Shown: positions 12,181-23,285 of the stretch, one piece after another
How the letters are laid out: each line of letters starts with the position of its first letter
Numbering within the stretch: position 1 is the stretch's first letter
Assembly: GCA_015680905.1 (NCBI GenBank)
Contig: CM027377.1
Span: 12,610,501 to 12,674,500, forward strand
Source: Coptis chinensis
Lineage: Eukaryota > Streptophyta > Magnoliopsida > Ranunculales > Ranunculaceae
Length of the DNA stretch: 64,000 nt
Direction: 5' to 3'
Made by a program: the position numbers and the translations under genes
The notes under the pieces: model-generated
What the model was told of the DNA's origin: nothing
The model's input: only the letters and a program-made list of their open reading frames with translations
Database searches by the model: none

Positions 12181-12948
12181 CGAAAACCGTGGTATTACGG
12201 GTAATCTTATCCTCGAGATCCCACCGATCTTGGTAAGATAATGTCACCAATGGGGTCGGCTCGGAGCCATTGAACCCGTAAAAGGGGGATTGGGTCTACG
12301 AACGGACTTGGGGAGGTTCATCTCTTGCATGGTGTGGTAAAATAAGATGTCGCAGAACTGCCGGGTCGATCAGACGCCGCTTTGATCGCCCGGTCGCTGA
12401 TTTTGACATGAACAACCAATCGTCATTATTATGAGGAAGGCGGACTTTGCTTAAGTCGGCCTCTGTGAAAAATGATATCGCTGTGGCTGCGACCTGAACC
12501 CAGCGGGCTGCCTGTGAAGTAAAATGATAGACTTCAAGAGCCTACCCGACGCGTCTTTTCTCTCGAAGAGGTCACGGAATCGTCCGAAAGGTAATCACAT
12601 GAATAGTGCGGGCATTGTCACGATCGGACGAGTGCTGCCTTCTCTCGTGACGAGAACGATCACGGGAGCATCCTCTACTGTGAGGACGAGCCTGTACCCC
12701 TTGGTGGTGACGGTGAGGTGGAGATCGACTACGTACACGACGAGCCATCAACTTGTGACGCAGGTCGCCATCAGGAATTCTAGTGTATTGTTTGATATGA
12801 CCATCTTCCACCAGGTCTTGGAGATAATGCTTGAGCCCCCAGCATGCATCAGTTTCATGGCACTTTGCTTTGTGAAATGCACAAAAAGGCTTGCCAGGTC
12901 GATCTGCGGGCTGCCTGATGTTTGGCCGGAAAAATGGGGCGTTTAATC

Positions 12949-13928
12949 TTATCCAAGTATGTGGATCGGGAACGTGTCGGGGACAAATAACTCTCTCTGT
13001 TTATCTGGTCGTGCACGAGCTGCTGGTGCAAGCGACCTGGCGCGCTTCTTGACCCGTGGGGTACGATCCGAGACTTCAGCGACCTCGTGGTTCTCTGCTA
13101 AACCATGGAGTTTTAAAGTTTCCTGCAACTTGATGTACTTGTCCACGCGAGCGTAGAGCTCGGACAATGTCTCTGGGCGTTCCTTCATCAACGACCTAGC
13201 GAGGTCGGTGTTTCGCACTCGGCAAGCATTGGAAAAGGCCAGTGTGGCGAAAGATTCTTTCAAGCCACTTTCCATGCACAGTAGTTCGGCCTTGAACCGT
13301 CCTAGGAATTCACGAATAGTTTCGTCCTCCTTGAATGATAATTGAAACAGAGAATCAAGATCTGCCTTCTTCCGCCTGTTGTGGACGTACTGGCTGGCGA
13401 ACAAATCAGTAAGCTGTTCGAAGGTGTTTATAGAATCAGACTCCAGTGAAAAGAACCAATCGAGAGCGCCATCCTTGAGGCTGGCTGGAAATAATCTGCA
13501 GTGGAGATAATCAAACTCGGGTGAGCTGTAAAGTGCCAAACTCTGAATATAGCGAGCCACATGCTGACCAGGGCATGTGCTGCCGTCGTACATGGGAAAG
13601 CGTGGCTGGATAAAGTCGTGTGGAGAGGATTTACTGAGGACCTCTGCGGTGAACGGAGATGCGCGATACGTCTTAAGCATCTTGTGCACAACTGCGGTCG
13701 AATCCTTCTTCGCGGTCGGTGCGGCCAATCCTTTGGGATAACTTCGTTAATCTGGCGATTAACGTCATTGATCTTTGTGCTTTCGGCTCCGTTGCCGACT
13801 TGTTGTTGCTGGTAACTATCCACCTGAGCACGTAAAGTAGCATTTTCCTCCCTGAGCAAGGAAATGCTCTCATTCGTTATTCCCAACTGGTGGGCAAGGT
13901 TCTGAACTTGATCTTCTATGCTAACCAT
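12949..13928 (-). pseudogene. Tat element gag
   Basis: Starts at 13928 with MVSIEDQVQNLAHQLGITNE, a coiled-coil-like N-terminus, then shifts frame near 13.73 kb into 12949-13728. There the capsid (Retrotrans_gag) region is clear: FPMYDGSTCPGQHVARYIQS, LKDGALDWFFSLESDSINTF and DSLFQLSFKEDETIREFLGR. A basic tail (TPRVKKRARSL) precedes the protease region. Gag would form the virus-like particle. The frame break makes it a remnant. Confidence 0.85.
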
Positions 13929-13992
13929 GCTTCGTGGGCTGGAGAGTTAGAGATGGATGAACGGAGCTAAAGTGGCTCTCCAGTAATCGAAA

Positions 13993-14007
13993 CCACAGAC
14001 GGCGCCA
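13993..14007 (-). other. Primer-binding site of the Gypsy element (tRNA-Asp type)
   Basis: The minus strand reads TGGCGCCGTCTGTGG directly after the LTR. The first ten bases are complementary to the 3' end of plant tRNA-Asp (…GACGGCGCCA). Confidence 0.75.
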
Positions 14008-14008
14008 A

Positions 14009-14538
14009 TGTAAAGGAGGGTTTTGATCTTCTCCTAATTACAACAAGGAAGAACGGGAGGGGTTTGGATTTTGGATGTGACCGAGGTCGCTATGAGCGAA
14101 CTGCCTACGTATCTTCTCTCATTTTTCCTTTTCTTGGGGAGAGAAGAATCAGGTCTGACGTAGTTCCAGTAGGTGGTATTTATAGATTTCGGGAGAGGAG
14201 ATCCTTCCGACCGTGTACTCTTTTGTGCAAATGTAGGGGTGGAGATCGCGGATGAGTGTTGAATTGGATTTTGGATATGCCCTGTTTTGATTGGGGGTAG
14301 ATGCGGTAGTCCCTATTTCCCGGTGATGAGATTACCACTAAGATCTTGGCAATCATTACACCTGGTGGGGTGTGTTTCTATCCGAAGCGTTACGATCCGG
14401 AAAAGTGTTAAATCTTGAGATATCTTCGTTCGCACCACCTACTCGAGCCGCTCGCAGGTCGGTCTTGGAGGTCGATATCTTCAGTTCGCTTATGCTCCTC
14501 GCGAGTGCGATGCCCTATGAGGATATCGCTCCCCTACA
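14009..14538 (-). repeat. Gypsy (Tat) LTR, 5' copy in element orientation
   Basis: Partner of 1898-2430, with the same TGTAAAGG start and CCCTACA end on the plus strand. It follows the primer-binding site with one spacer base. Confidence 0.93.
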
Positions 14539-14585
14539 ACATCCTCTTTAGCTACCGCAGCTACTTACCCTTTGGGACAAGTTGT
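14539..14585 (-). pseudogene. N-terminal part of the split repeat-protein paralogue
   Basis: The minus strand reads aaa ggg taa gta gct gcg gta gct aaa gag gat gt, which aligns base for base over 30 nt with aag ggg atg gta gcc gag gca gct aaa gag in the intact gene at 36.9 kb. The in-frame TAA at 14567-14565 stands where the intact gene has ATG, and the intact start codon is replaced by ACA. The same bases form a perfect gtaagt donor, so an intron start here cannot be excluded. The downstream half is at 1738-1897. Confidence 0.6.
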
Positions 14586-14908
14586 TTTCTCTTTATCGGC
14601 CATAACAGAGAATTGAAGCTGAAAGTATAATACGCTTTGAAGAGATTGGATCGGAATATATTTGATTTTGAGAACTTGCTTGAACAACTATTTTGAAGCT
14701 CTCGACCTGAGTCTTCTTTCCTCCATGCTTCTTCTCTATATACACGCTCGAATGTCACTGTGTTCATTTGAATAGGAAACTTTCACAGCTGGAATGTTGT
14801 TGTCGTATTGCCAATAATAGAGTGGTATACTTTCTAGTCTTTAAAGGAGTACTCACTTTAACCATCTTCGTGTCTTTACCAGATTTCCAGAAAATTAGAC
14901 TTCTTTGA
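14586..14908 (-). promoter_or_regulatory. Decayed 5' flank of the split paralogue
   Basis: Around 14793-14865 the sequence (attgccaataatagagtgg, then cctttaaag-like and actcac blocks) parallels 37088-37155 upstream of the intact gene (aatgccaatattagagtgg). This supports a duplication that included the promoter. A TATA-like tatatag lies on the minus strand near 14735. Confidence 0.45.
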
Positions 14909-15350
14909 GAGCATCATCAACGCGTTGTTATTTTGATTTTCAATGTGACAGTTGACAATTTTTATAGCAATTTCCGTCACCAACGCTTTGTCAAACGATT
15001 GTTTCTATTTTAAGAATTGTCCAAAGTGGAGCCAAATTGGTTAAGAAAATAGAAATGGTTCGCACGATAAAACTAGACCCGTCCAAGATTACGCACAGGA
15101 AAACTAGACCCGTCCAAGAGTAGAAATGTGTGCACGGTTCTACTTTAGCCGTCCAGCATTTTTTTTGTTTTTTTTTTAATAAAAATTTAAAACGGTTCGA
15201 TTTTGTACCGTTGGAATTAACGGCTATATTAACGACTATATTTAGTTCCGTTGGACTGGGCCTATATATATTCCATATATGCTTAACTCATTTTTCACTA
15301 ATTCACTTCATCTTCTTCTTTCTTCTTTTATTCTTCACCAAAATCACAAA

Positions 15351-16533
15351 ATGTCTTCACAAAGATCTAGAGGTAGAGGAAATAGAGGTGGTAGAAATAG
15401 TGAAAACCAAAACCAAGAAAACAGCCAACATACCTATGTTCAAGGCCGTTCAAAAAATTTCACAACTGTTGAAGATGAAATTTTATGTCATAGTTGGATT
15501 TTTATTTCAGAAGATGCAGTTGTTGGAACGGGCCAAAATAGGCATGTTTTTTTTTGAGAAAATTGCTGATGAAATGAACAAGCGTATGAGCCAGCTTGGT
15601 CATGCAAGGCAACCACGAACTGGTGGATCGGTTCAAGCGCGTTTTCACATCATCCAACATGCGGTAAGTTTATTTCAAGGTTATTATGATCAACAATTGA
15701 GAATGAATGCTAGTGGTACTAATGCGGATGATACAATGTCACGAGCTCGTACTATATTTTTAACTGTTCAAAAGGAACATTTTAAATTTGAGCATTGTTA
15801 TTGGATTTTAATTTTAAGTCCAAAATGGAATCATTTATATCAAGCTAGAAGTGATAGTAGTTCAAAAAAACAAAGAACCACTTCTAATAGTGATGTTAGT
15901 GGTGGCATCATTGGTGGATCAACCGCTAACAATATTGGAATAGCCAATATTTCGTTAGATGAAGAAAGTCAACCATCGAGGGAAGTTCCCGGATCAGAAA
16001 AATGGCCAAAGGGAAGAAAGTTTAAGAAAAGAGATGCTGATGAAGTTGCACACCAAATGGCACAAACTCTGGAGGAGGTCAGAGACAATCAACTTACAAC
16101 TGCAAAATATCTGCAAGAACAAACAAAGCTAAAACGACAAATGTTCCTCTCAATGAAAAAGGAAAAAGAAGACGAAATATTGAGGCTTGAAGCACAGAAA
16201 GAACAAGATATCATGATGCTTGATCTAAGCAAGTTTAGCGGTATTCAACTGACATTTTGGGAAGTTAAGCAAGCAGCTATCTATCGTAAGTGGGTTGAAC
16301 AAGAACAAGGTATTCCTGCTGCTCCTGCTATTCCTAATTATCCAACCCCTCCTAGTCCATACATTCCAACCCCTCCTAGTCCAAACATTCCAACCCATTA
16401 TTCTCAACAGTTTGGGTCTTTTTCTTCTTCTGGATCAACAAACAGTGCTAGTCAGTCTTGTGGTACGCAACCACGCTCTCCCAATCCATTTCTGAGGGAT
16501 GAAAATGAAGAATATGAAGATGATGATTTTTAG
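15351..16533 (+). pseudogene. Harbinger ORF1 (Myb/SANT-like DNA-binding protein)
   Basis: The start at 15351 gives MSSQRSRGRGNRGGRNSENQ, an Arg/Gly-rich N-terminus, then a SANT-like segment (FTTVEDEILCHSWIFISEDA). A run of nine T at about 15549 shifts the frame; the rest (FFEKIADEMNKRMSQLGHAR) continues in another frame to 16533. It includes a Lys/Gln/Glu coiled coil of the NAM-associated type (EEVRDNQLTTAKYLQEQTKL) and a Pro-rich stretch with repeated IPTPPSPY/N units. In this family ORF1 binds the terminal repeats and helps import the transposase. The homopolymer shift could be a sequencing error but more likely marks decay. Confidence 0.75.
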
Positions 16534-16535
16534 TT

Positions 16536-16692
16536 ATAACGTTTTTAATTCCAAGTATGTTGTAACGTTTTTAATTCCAAATATGTTGTAACGTTTTTAA
16601 TTTCAAGTATGTTGTAACGTTTTAAATTCCAATTATATTGTAACGTTTTTAATTTCAAGTATGTTGTAACGTTTTTAATTTCAAGTATGTGC
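16536..16692. repeat. 26-bp minisatellite, six copies
   Basis: taacgtttttaattccaag followed by tatgttg repeats about six times with single-base changes, starting just after the stop of ORF1. It forms the AT-rich spacer between the convergent genes. Confidence 0.85.
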
Positions 16693-16912
16693 AAATCTTA
16701 TTCAACAAATCACAATCTTATTTAAACAAAACAAACTTGATAAAATTACACTTAACAGAAAATACAGAAAGCACCAAAACTTGATGAAAGTACAGTTAAC
16801 AGAAAATTCAACTAAGACAAATCAAACTTAAACAAACATGATGAAAGTACAGTTAATAGAAAATACATAAAGCACACTTAAAAAACACAGTTAACAAACT
16901 TAAACAAACTTA

Positions 16913-18263
16913 TTAGTTGTTCCTTTGGTTGTGGCGTGCACCATAACGTGCCCAATGATGTTCAACCAGATCATTCTTCAATTGTTGATTAGTAGCTCCA
17001 CAACGAATACTTAATGTCCTGGCTACCATGTTTTGCACAAACAGATGGTCATTACTCTGCATCTCAACTTCATGCCGCAACCGTTCATCTGAAGGTGGTT
17101 TCCACTTTGGAAGTTGTACATTACGTTCATTCTCAACATTCATGTTGTGAAGTATAATACATGTCTTCATTATATGGGATAGAGCTCCTCTGTCCCCATC
17201 GACGAAAGCAGAGCCCGCTAACAATTGCAAATCTAGCACAGAAAAACCAAAAACCACATTCCACATCTTTACGAAATGCTTCTTGCGCTTTTGCAAAATT
17301 AGTATCCATAGGAGTAGCGGGGAGATGGGATTGTTTGAATCGATGTAGCCCATGGTCGATATATTCCATCGCCAAGGTAGTAGCCCATATTGTAAGGATT
17401 GTTATTAACTTGATAAACACAAGCTGGAGCTGTTCCTCTGACTAAATTATCAAATAAATGAGAATTATCTAACACATTAAGATCATTACACGATCCAGCC
17501 ATTCCAAAGTATGCGTGCCAAAACCATAGCTCTTGGTCTACAACTGCTTCCAAAATCACAGTCGCTTTTCTAGCATGGCCCAAATGAGTTCCATGCCACA
17601 CAATTGGACAATTTTTTCCATACCCAGTGCATACAGTCTAAACTACCCAACATACCTGGCCAACCGCGTTCTTCACTTACTACAAGCAAACGTGTTACAT
17701 CTTCTTCCGTTGGGCTTCTCAGGTATTGTTCTTCAAAACAGTTGACAACTGCACTGCAGAAATGATGAAGTGATTCTCGGGCCGTACTCTCAGCAAGTTT
17801 TATCCAGTGATCCATTGAATCAGCTGGACAACCATAAGCAAACATCTATATTGCGGTATTGTCATTTTACCAAACCCGAAACCCCAGGCAAACCAAGAGC
17901 ATCACAAGAAGGCTTAAAATATGGATCAAAATTAGTGACAACTTCCAATATATTGTTAAAAAGTGGTTTTCTCATACGAAACCTACGATGAAACTTACTT
18001 GCTTTATAAGTTGGTCTATCAGCAAAATAATCAGCCACCAACCGTTCATGCGCACCAACACGATCGCGGTTAGTGTATTCTCTACTATCAACAGATCCAC
18101 CCCATTTTGGTACAGATAAAGCGTTGAAAGCCGGAATCATTGACACCACTACAACTGCATCACTTTGCATTTGTTGAACGATTATGGTATTTTCATCATC
18201 ATCGTCGAAAATTAGTTCACTTACTCTTTCGCACCAATTGCTATTATGACTACTAGAACCCAT
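16913..18263 (-). pseudogene. Harbinger DDE transposase (DDE_Tnp_4 / nuclease HARBI1 type)
   Basis: Start at 18263 (MGSSSHNSNWCERVSELIFD). Segments in at least three frames follow: the N-terminal domain (KASKFHRRFRMRKPLFNNIL), PTEEDVTRLLVVSEERGWPG leading to the first catalytic Asp in MLGSLDCMHW, the second in FGMAGSCNDLNVLDNS, and the Glu region read as KDVECGFWFFCARFAI (normally E-x-A-F-G-x-L-Q-x-R-F). The C-terminus (DLVEHHWARYGARHNQRNN) ends at 16913. Frame changes at about 17.85, 17.60 and 17.35 kb make it non-functional. Catalysis would have been DDE cut and paste. Confidence 0.85.
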
Positions 18264-18998
18264 GACAAAATATAAAAAGTTTGATTGATGAGAGGAGATG
18301 AAGAAATTATGGATGCTTCAACTGTGATTCATCTGTGATATGTAACGTAGAAAGTGGAGGGAAACAATGGGCGCGAAAATGGATTGGCGCCATAAAAATG
18401 GGGGGAATTGATGGACGGGACAACTTGTGCCATTTATAAAAGAATCCAAGGGACAACTTTAGCCGTGCGAAATGGAAACAAGAATTTTTCTTATTGGTAC
18501 TTGATTCATTTTTTACTTTTTTGATTTCCTAAAAACACTGATGTGTCACAATTGCAAATAGCAATGCGTTGATGATGCTCTGAGTATGTTGTAATAACAT
18601 ATCCTTTTTATGTTGCTAAATGCGACGGCCAAACTTGAAGCTTTAGAGCATCTTTTAGTAGTGAAACCAAAAAAACACTAAAATTTTGAACCAAACCAAA
18701 CACTAAACCAAAAAAACATAAACCATCTTTAGGAGCAACATCAAATTTTCGACAGCAAATGACGCGGTTTTGGATAAACCGCGCCATATAGTCTACGCGG
18801 TTTTCCCAAAACCGTGCCACTAAAGCCCATCTGACACACGATTTTCCAAAAACCGTGTGGTGTTCTTAACACTGCGTGCTATTTCTATATAAAGATGACC
18901 AAAACCGCACAGTTCAATCACTTTTAACTTTTCTCTCAATTATAAACTCTCTCCTTAGTAAAAAAAATAACAAAAACCTACCTAAACTCTTGAAATTT

Positions 18999-21289
18999 TA
19001 TATGGATCATTTTGAATCTTTTGACGGTGATGACGATGTGTATTGGCAGTACACAAACGACATTGGCGATCAAGTAGAGGTAGAATAACCCGAGGAAGTA
19101 CAAGAAGGTGGGAGAGAAGAAGCCGAAAATGTCATGCCGACTGATAGACATCCCTATGTACTTGAGTATCAAATGAACGACTTCGATTGACAATTTAATC
19201 CCGGTGAAGCACTTGATATGCAAGTTGTGTCTTCTACACGTGATACAAAACACTTCTCGAGTGCTGTGGCTAATTCTCAGGTAATTAATTAGTTTTGATT
19301 AAATATTTTGAATATTATGCATTAATTAGTTGAGTTTGATCAATTAATTAATTATCTTATATGCATTTTTTTTTCTTCTTAATATCAGCAAGTTATTGAC
19401 TATCAAGTTAGATCGGTTTTACTTGGTGTTAGAGAGTGGTGAAAGGTTATTAAGAGTTTGGATGAGTTTGTACATATTAGAGATAGTATTATGTGTACAC
19501 CTTTGGGTCTTTTGGTTTATGTAGATTATGAGAAGGCTAATTGGGCAGTGGTCATAGCTTTAGTTGAAAGATGGTGGAATACAACTGATATATTTCATTT
19601 TTCTTGTGCAAAGTTAGGGTTCACACTACTAGACTTCACCATGATTTCTGGGTTGAGTATCGTTATAGGCCAACCGATACCTTTTAATACAAATTATGAG
19701 AATATTGGTAGTATGCTTATAAGTTTTCCTCGCTTAGATGCGGATGCTTATGATTCTTCTGGTATTAAGTTATCTCATATTAAGACTGCATATATGGAAC
19801 CCCTCTTGGATCCTGATACACGAGCGGAATTAGCTTTGACTGTTCTACCTGGTAGTGAGGGTGTTGATGTGTATGTTAGGGCTTTTTTTTATGTTTTTTT
19901 ATTGGGCATGTTCTGTTTCCAAATGGTCATTCTACATTACAACTTGGATATTATGCTTATGTTTCTGATTTGCATAATATGAGAGATTATGACCTTGGTA
20001 GCTCAATATATGTCATATTAATATCGGCGTTAGATAAATCTTCACAGACATTCGGAAGTAGAAGTCCTCAGATTGCAGGATTCACAGGACTTTTAGAGAT
20101 TTGGTTTTATGAGTATTTTCGTTGTCTTTCTCCTAACATAGACATTATTGCTGATACTCGCCCTAGATTTGCTAGTTGGTCAAGGCCTCACTTGACTCGT
20201 AACAGTGGGCAGATTAGAAATAATGTCTGTATGGCTCATGCTTAGATTGATATTAGATCATTGTCATCTATTGAGTGGATACCTTGGCGTTTGTCTACTG
20301 CCTTTGATGATCCAGTTGTGCAGCATGCTTGTGTGTTGTCACGTCACAGAGTTGTTTTTGTCGCATCGTGGATCGTAAGGTTTGAATACTTGTGGCGGCG
20401 GATGTTGGAGACGGATGACCGGCGTTATGGAGTTCCATGTGCTCCCATACCAGATGTTAGTGATGCTAAGTCGTGGAGTAGAACTCAAGTTCATGAAGTT
20501 CATGCCAGTTGTGGTCCTTGGCCAGATGCGTCTTCTTTTGTTGTTGAGTAGACTGCTGATCAGTATTATAGATGGTGGAACCGTGTCTCCATGGGTTCGT
20601 TGTTGCCCCCTGTTGGTCAGGCTAGCAACTTCGAGTTTGTAGGCCTAGAAGGGATGAGACGTGAGCTACGTATTCCTCATCTACCACAGCCTGTTTACAA
20701 CCCACAACCTCTGAATGCATATCATCCAAATTCACCGTAATGCGCGGTAATCTTCAAATGTTTGTCGGTGTGTGGACTGATGGGGAGGCTACTTACATTT
20801 CCATTCCCCGAGGTGCCTCGTGCTTTCGTTGCCATGAGTTAGAACCGCAGATTGATCAGTATACCACGGAGAGTTTAGTTATTTTATTTTTCTTATTCAT
20901 TATATATATATAATATGTACTCGCAATGTATTTTCTTGGATTTTCAAGCTGAGGTTCGGAAAAGATATGAGAACCAGATTTGTATGTTTGATGGGATGAG
21001 GACTGTCATGTATCATTATAGCCAAGAAAGAGAGGAGGCATATTCTCAAACATATCAGCAATCCCAACGTGCATATGACGAGACTCAAAAAACGTATGAG
21101 GATATTCAGCAGGTGTACACGCAACAACATCAGGGATATGAGGAACTTCAAGCTGAGATAGTTAACCTTCGTGCAGACAGAGAAGATCTTGGTTCTCAGG
21201 TTAGAAACTTAGAGGAGCAGCTTCGGAACATCCAAATAGAGAGAGGAGAGGCATCGAGTGGTAAAGGGTGTAAGAAGATAGCTAAATAA
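18999..21289 (+). pseudogene. Plant mobile domain (MAIN-like, PMD) protein, decayed
   Basis: Starts MDHFESFDGDDDVYWQYTND at 18999, with in-frame stops soon after. An intron-like gap (about 19281-19388) leads to the PMD core at 19458-19982: ERWWNTTDIFHFSCAKLGFT, then LLDFTMISGLSIVIGQPIPF. Later pieces are 20261-20551 (SSIEWIPWRLSTAFDDPVVQ) and 20915-21289, a Gln/Glu-rich coiled coil with a YSQ/YEQ-like repeat (EEAYSQTYQQSQRAYDETQK). PMD proteins occur as host silencing factors (MAIN, MAIL1) and inside transposons. This copy has several stops and frame changes. Lying between transposon-like ends, it belongs with the transposon-borne kind. Confidence 0.7.
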
Positions 21290-21300
21290 ATTTTATGTAA

Positions 21301-21535
21301 TATGATAGGTTTTGGATCATTTTGGATATTGGATCATAATCATAGATTTTAGATCATTTTGGATATTGGATCATTTTTATCGTTTTGTATATATAATCAT
21401 AATCATAGGTTTTGGATCATTTTTATCATTTTGGATACATAATCTGATAATCATAATCATTTTATCATTTTTAGATACAATTGCACAATTCCTAATTTCT
21501 TCAATTACACAATTCTTAATTTCTTAACTTTTATG
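21301..21535. repeat. Short imperfect AT-rich repeats
   Basis: ttttggatcattttggata-type units and cataatcata units recur through this stretch. A second set of acaattcctaatttctt units follows at 21479-21530. Confidence 0.6.
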
Positions 21536-21862
21536 TATAGTTCCTAATTTTTAGAAAAAACGCATGCGGTGTTGGCAAAACCGCGCCAATAGAAACCCAA
21601 TCCCAGGCAGTGTTGGCAAAACCGCGCCATACAAACCCACTTAGCAGCCCAAGCCCATGCGGTGTTAGAAAAACAGCGTGGTAAAAACTGCGTGAGATAT
21701 TTGATACAACACCAAAGCTGGAACCAAATTTTGGCCGATTTGGTGTTTTGTTTGGTGTTTTTTTGGTGTTTTCATCAACATGTGACTCTCCTGAAGATGA
21801 AAAAACACCAAATTGTTAGAAATTTGGTGTTTGATGCTAGAAAAGTATCACTCCTACTCTTA

Positions 21863-22283
21863 TCAAACATACCAGTAGGCTAGTAGGCCGCACTCAAAGT
21901 TTGGTCATTATGTAGGTGAAAAATAGTGGAAGCGTGTCATTAGTTATTACTGATTGATTAGATCTGAGTCTTCTTCATCTTAACTTTTAGGAAAACTTCC
22001 CTTTGAAATATATGTCCTAACCAAGATTTTCTGATTGATTTATTTCTATTTCCCATTCGAAGTTGGCACTAATTTTCTCGAAGGAACACTCCATGACTCT
22101 ACTCTAACAAGAAAAGGAAGCTTTGTTTATTTTCTCATCAAGATTTCAGCTGATGGGAACTTCTTCCTTGAAAGTCTACTAACTTGCACTTAGGAATTTA
22201 ATTTTCAGGCAACAAATTTTTAATCAAATACACAATAGAAGCGGATATATTGCCAACTTAAAGCGATGCCGATCTTCAACTAG
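21863..22283. other. Gene-free stretch, probably 3' flank of the next gene
   Basis: Contains the 3' side of the minus-strand exon that ends at 22284. No coding similarity was recognised in it. Confidence 0.4.
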
Positions 22284-22472
22284 TTAGAACGGACTATCAC
22301 TTTCTCCTAATGATAGTAAACGTACAACATGATATATTTCTTGTGCAAGTAAAGACACACCGAATAATATTTTGACAGGGTCGCCATGAAGGGAAGTCTT
22401 ATTTTGGTGATAGATAAAGCCATGTTTTGCAAGTTTAACGGAAATATGAATTTCAGCTACGCTAGCCTCTAA
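22284..22472 (-). pseudogene. Last exon of a disrupted host gene of unknown identity
   Basis: Minus-strand exon of 62 codons plus TAA, beginning LEASVAEIHISVKLAKHGFI, then YHQNKTSLHGDPVKILFG and ending LLSLGESDSPF. It is preceded on its strand by an AG (tagaaaag) that gives a phase-0 junction with the upstream exon at 28205-28130. The composition looks like a real globular protein, but I do not recognise the family. Copia element A (22545-27950) lies in the intron directly upstream, and the upstream exon is split by a LINE, so the gene is unlikely to work. Confidence 0.5.
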
Positions 22473-22544
22473 CTTTTCTATTCAAAATAACTTAAAGGCT
22501 GCTACTGAAAATTTTCGTTCGCTGAACTGTACGTATTTGAATAT

Positions 22545-23158
22545 TGTAGAGAAAAAAACGTATTTTTCTCTCTGGTGTGAAGGGCGTGACCCGCGCTCTA
22601 TTTATGCCTGGACAAGGTGCGACCCGCGCTCATGCCTTTAGAAAACTCCAGTACTTTTTCTGCGACCAAAGCGCGACCTGCGCTCGACTTTGCCTGGTCG
22701 TGGGCGCGCCCCGCACTCCACCGTATTTCAACATGAAAAGACTGTTTCGGAAGTTTTTTCTGAAATAGTATAAATATAGGTTTTTTCTGTAGAAACCTAA
22801 CTTAACTAAAACCAAGAAAGAGAGAGATTATAAGAGAGCAATTCTTTGTAAGTTGAGTGTTAATTCTTTGTGAGTGAATTGAGAGACTTGTAATATATTA
22901 CTCCAGACATCTAGTAAAGCTTGGAACTCCCAATGTGGACGTAGGCAAATTGCCGAGCCACGATATATCTCGTCTTGTGGTTTGTTCTTCCTTTACATTA
23001 ATTGTTTTACTTTATATGCTTGTTATTTGATATTGAGAAGTGTTGGGATATTGTTTAGATGGTGTTGAAGTTTTGTCTAGTGAGAATGATCGATCCTTGT
23101 GTAAGATTGATCTATTTGTTATGGGTAACGTTGTTTCCGCATTGTCCTATTCACAACA
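22545..23158 (+). repeat. Copia A 5' LTR
   Basis: TGTAGAG...TTCACAACA, 614 bp. Carries several GC-rich gcgacccgcgctc-type motifs between 22590 and 22715 and a tataaatata box at 22769. About 40 bp longer than the 3' LTR because of one extra motif unit. Confidence 0.95.
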
Positions 23159-23160
23159 AT

Positions 23161-23172
23161 TGGTATCAGAGC
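23161..23172 (+). other. Copia A primer-binding site
   Basis: TGGTATCAGAGC, complementary to the 3' end of initiator tRNA-Met, two bases after the 5' LTR. Confidence 0.93.
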
Positions 23173-23285
23173 GTAGGTTTATGATCTAGGATTTTGAGTT
23201 TAGTGCTCGAAATTTGTGTAGACAAGGTGTTTGATTAAATTCCGAAGTGAAATTGTTTTTTGGGCTATTGTGTATAACTTGAAAG

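Larger units (their letters stand above)
1898..14538 (-). mobile_element. Ty3/Gypsy LTR retrotransposon, Tat lineage, decayed
   Basis: A complete but inactive element of about 12.6 kb, transcribed on the minus strand. Order on that strand: LTR (14538-14009), primer-binding site, gag, protease, reverse transcriptase, RNase H, a second archaeal-type RNase H, integrase, a tandem-repeat tract, a long region with two genes on the opposite strand, polypurine tract, LTR (2430-1898). Two RNase H domains in series, the size, and extra antisense ORFs between pol and the 3' LTR are known traits of the plant Tat group. Reading frames are broken in many places and the RT catalytic box reads YIDN instead of YIDD or YVDD. 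The flanks share ACA (left ...tgaca, right acatc...), the remnant of the target duplication. It interrupts a host coding sequence. Confidence 0.93.
14909..18580. mobile_element. PIF/Harbinger (Pong-type) DNA transposon, decayed
   Basis: Terminal inverted repeats: left GAGCATCATCAACGCGTTG, right (reverse complement) GAGCATCATCAACGCATTG, with similarity continuing about 20 more bases. They are flanked by a 3-bp duplication TGA (14906-14908 and 18581-18583); the family usually prefers TTA or TAA. The element holds the two genes typical of Pong, here facing each other: a Myb/SANT-type ORF1 on plus and a DDE transposase on minus. Both are frameshifted. Subterminal repeats include cccgtccaag and tttagccgt. 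Confidence 0.88.
18646..21859. mobile_element. Transposon-like unit carrying a plant mobile domain gene
   Basis: The left end reads TTA/GAGCATCTTTTAGTAGTG. The right end (reverse complement) reads TAA/GAGTAGGAGTGATAC. TTA flanks both sides (18643-18645, 21860-21862), as at Harbinger sites. Terminal similarity is weak beyond GAG and AGTAG-AGTGA, so the ends are tentative. Subterminal regions on both sides repeat short palindrome-prone blocks such as gcggttttggaaaaccgcg variants (18760-18870 and 21560-21690) and caccaaa blocks. Inside is the decayed gene at 18999-21289. No transposase is present, so it would be non-autonomous. Confidence 0.45.

Noticed and set aside
15351-18263. Two independent host genes (a GST-like and a nuclease-like gene)
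   Set aside because: Such names are often given by automatic annotation, but both lie between matched terminal repeats with a target duplication and match Pong ORF1 and transposase.
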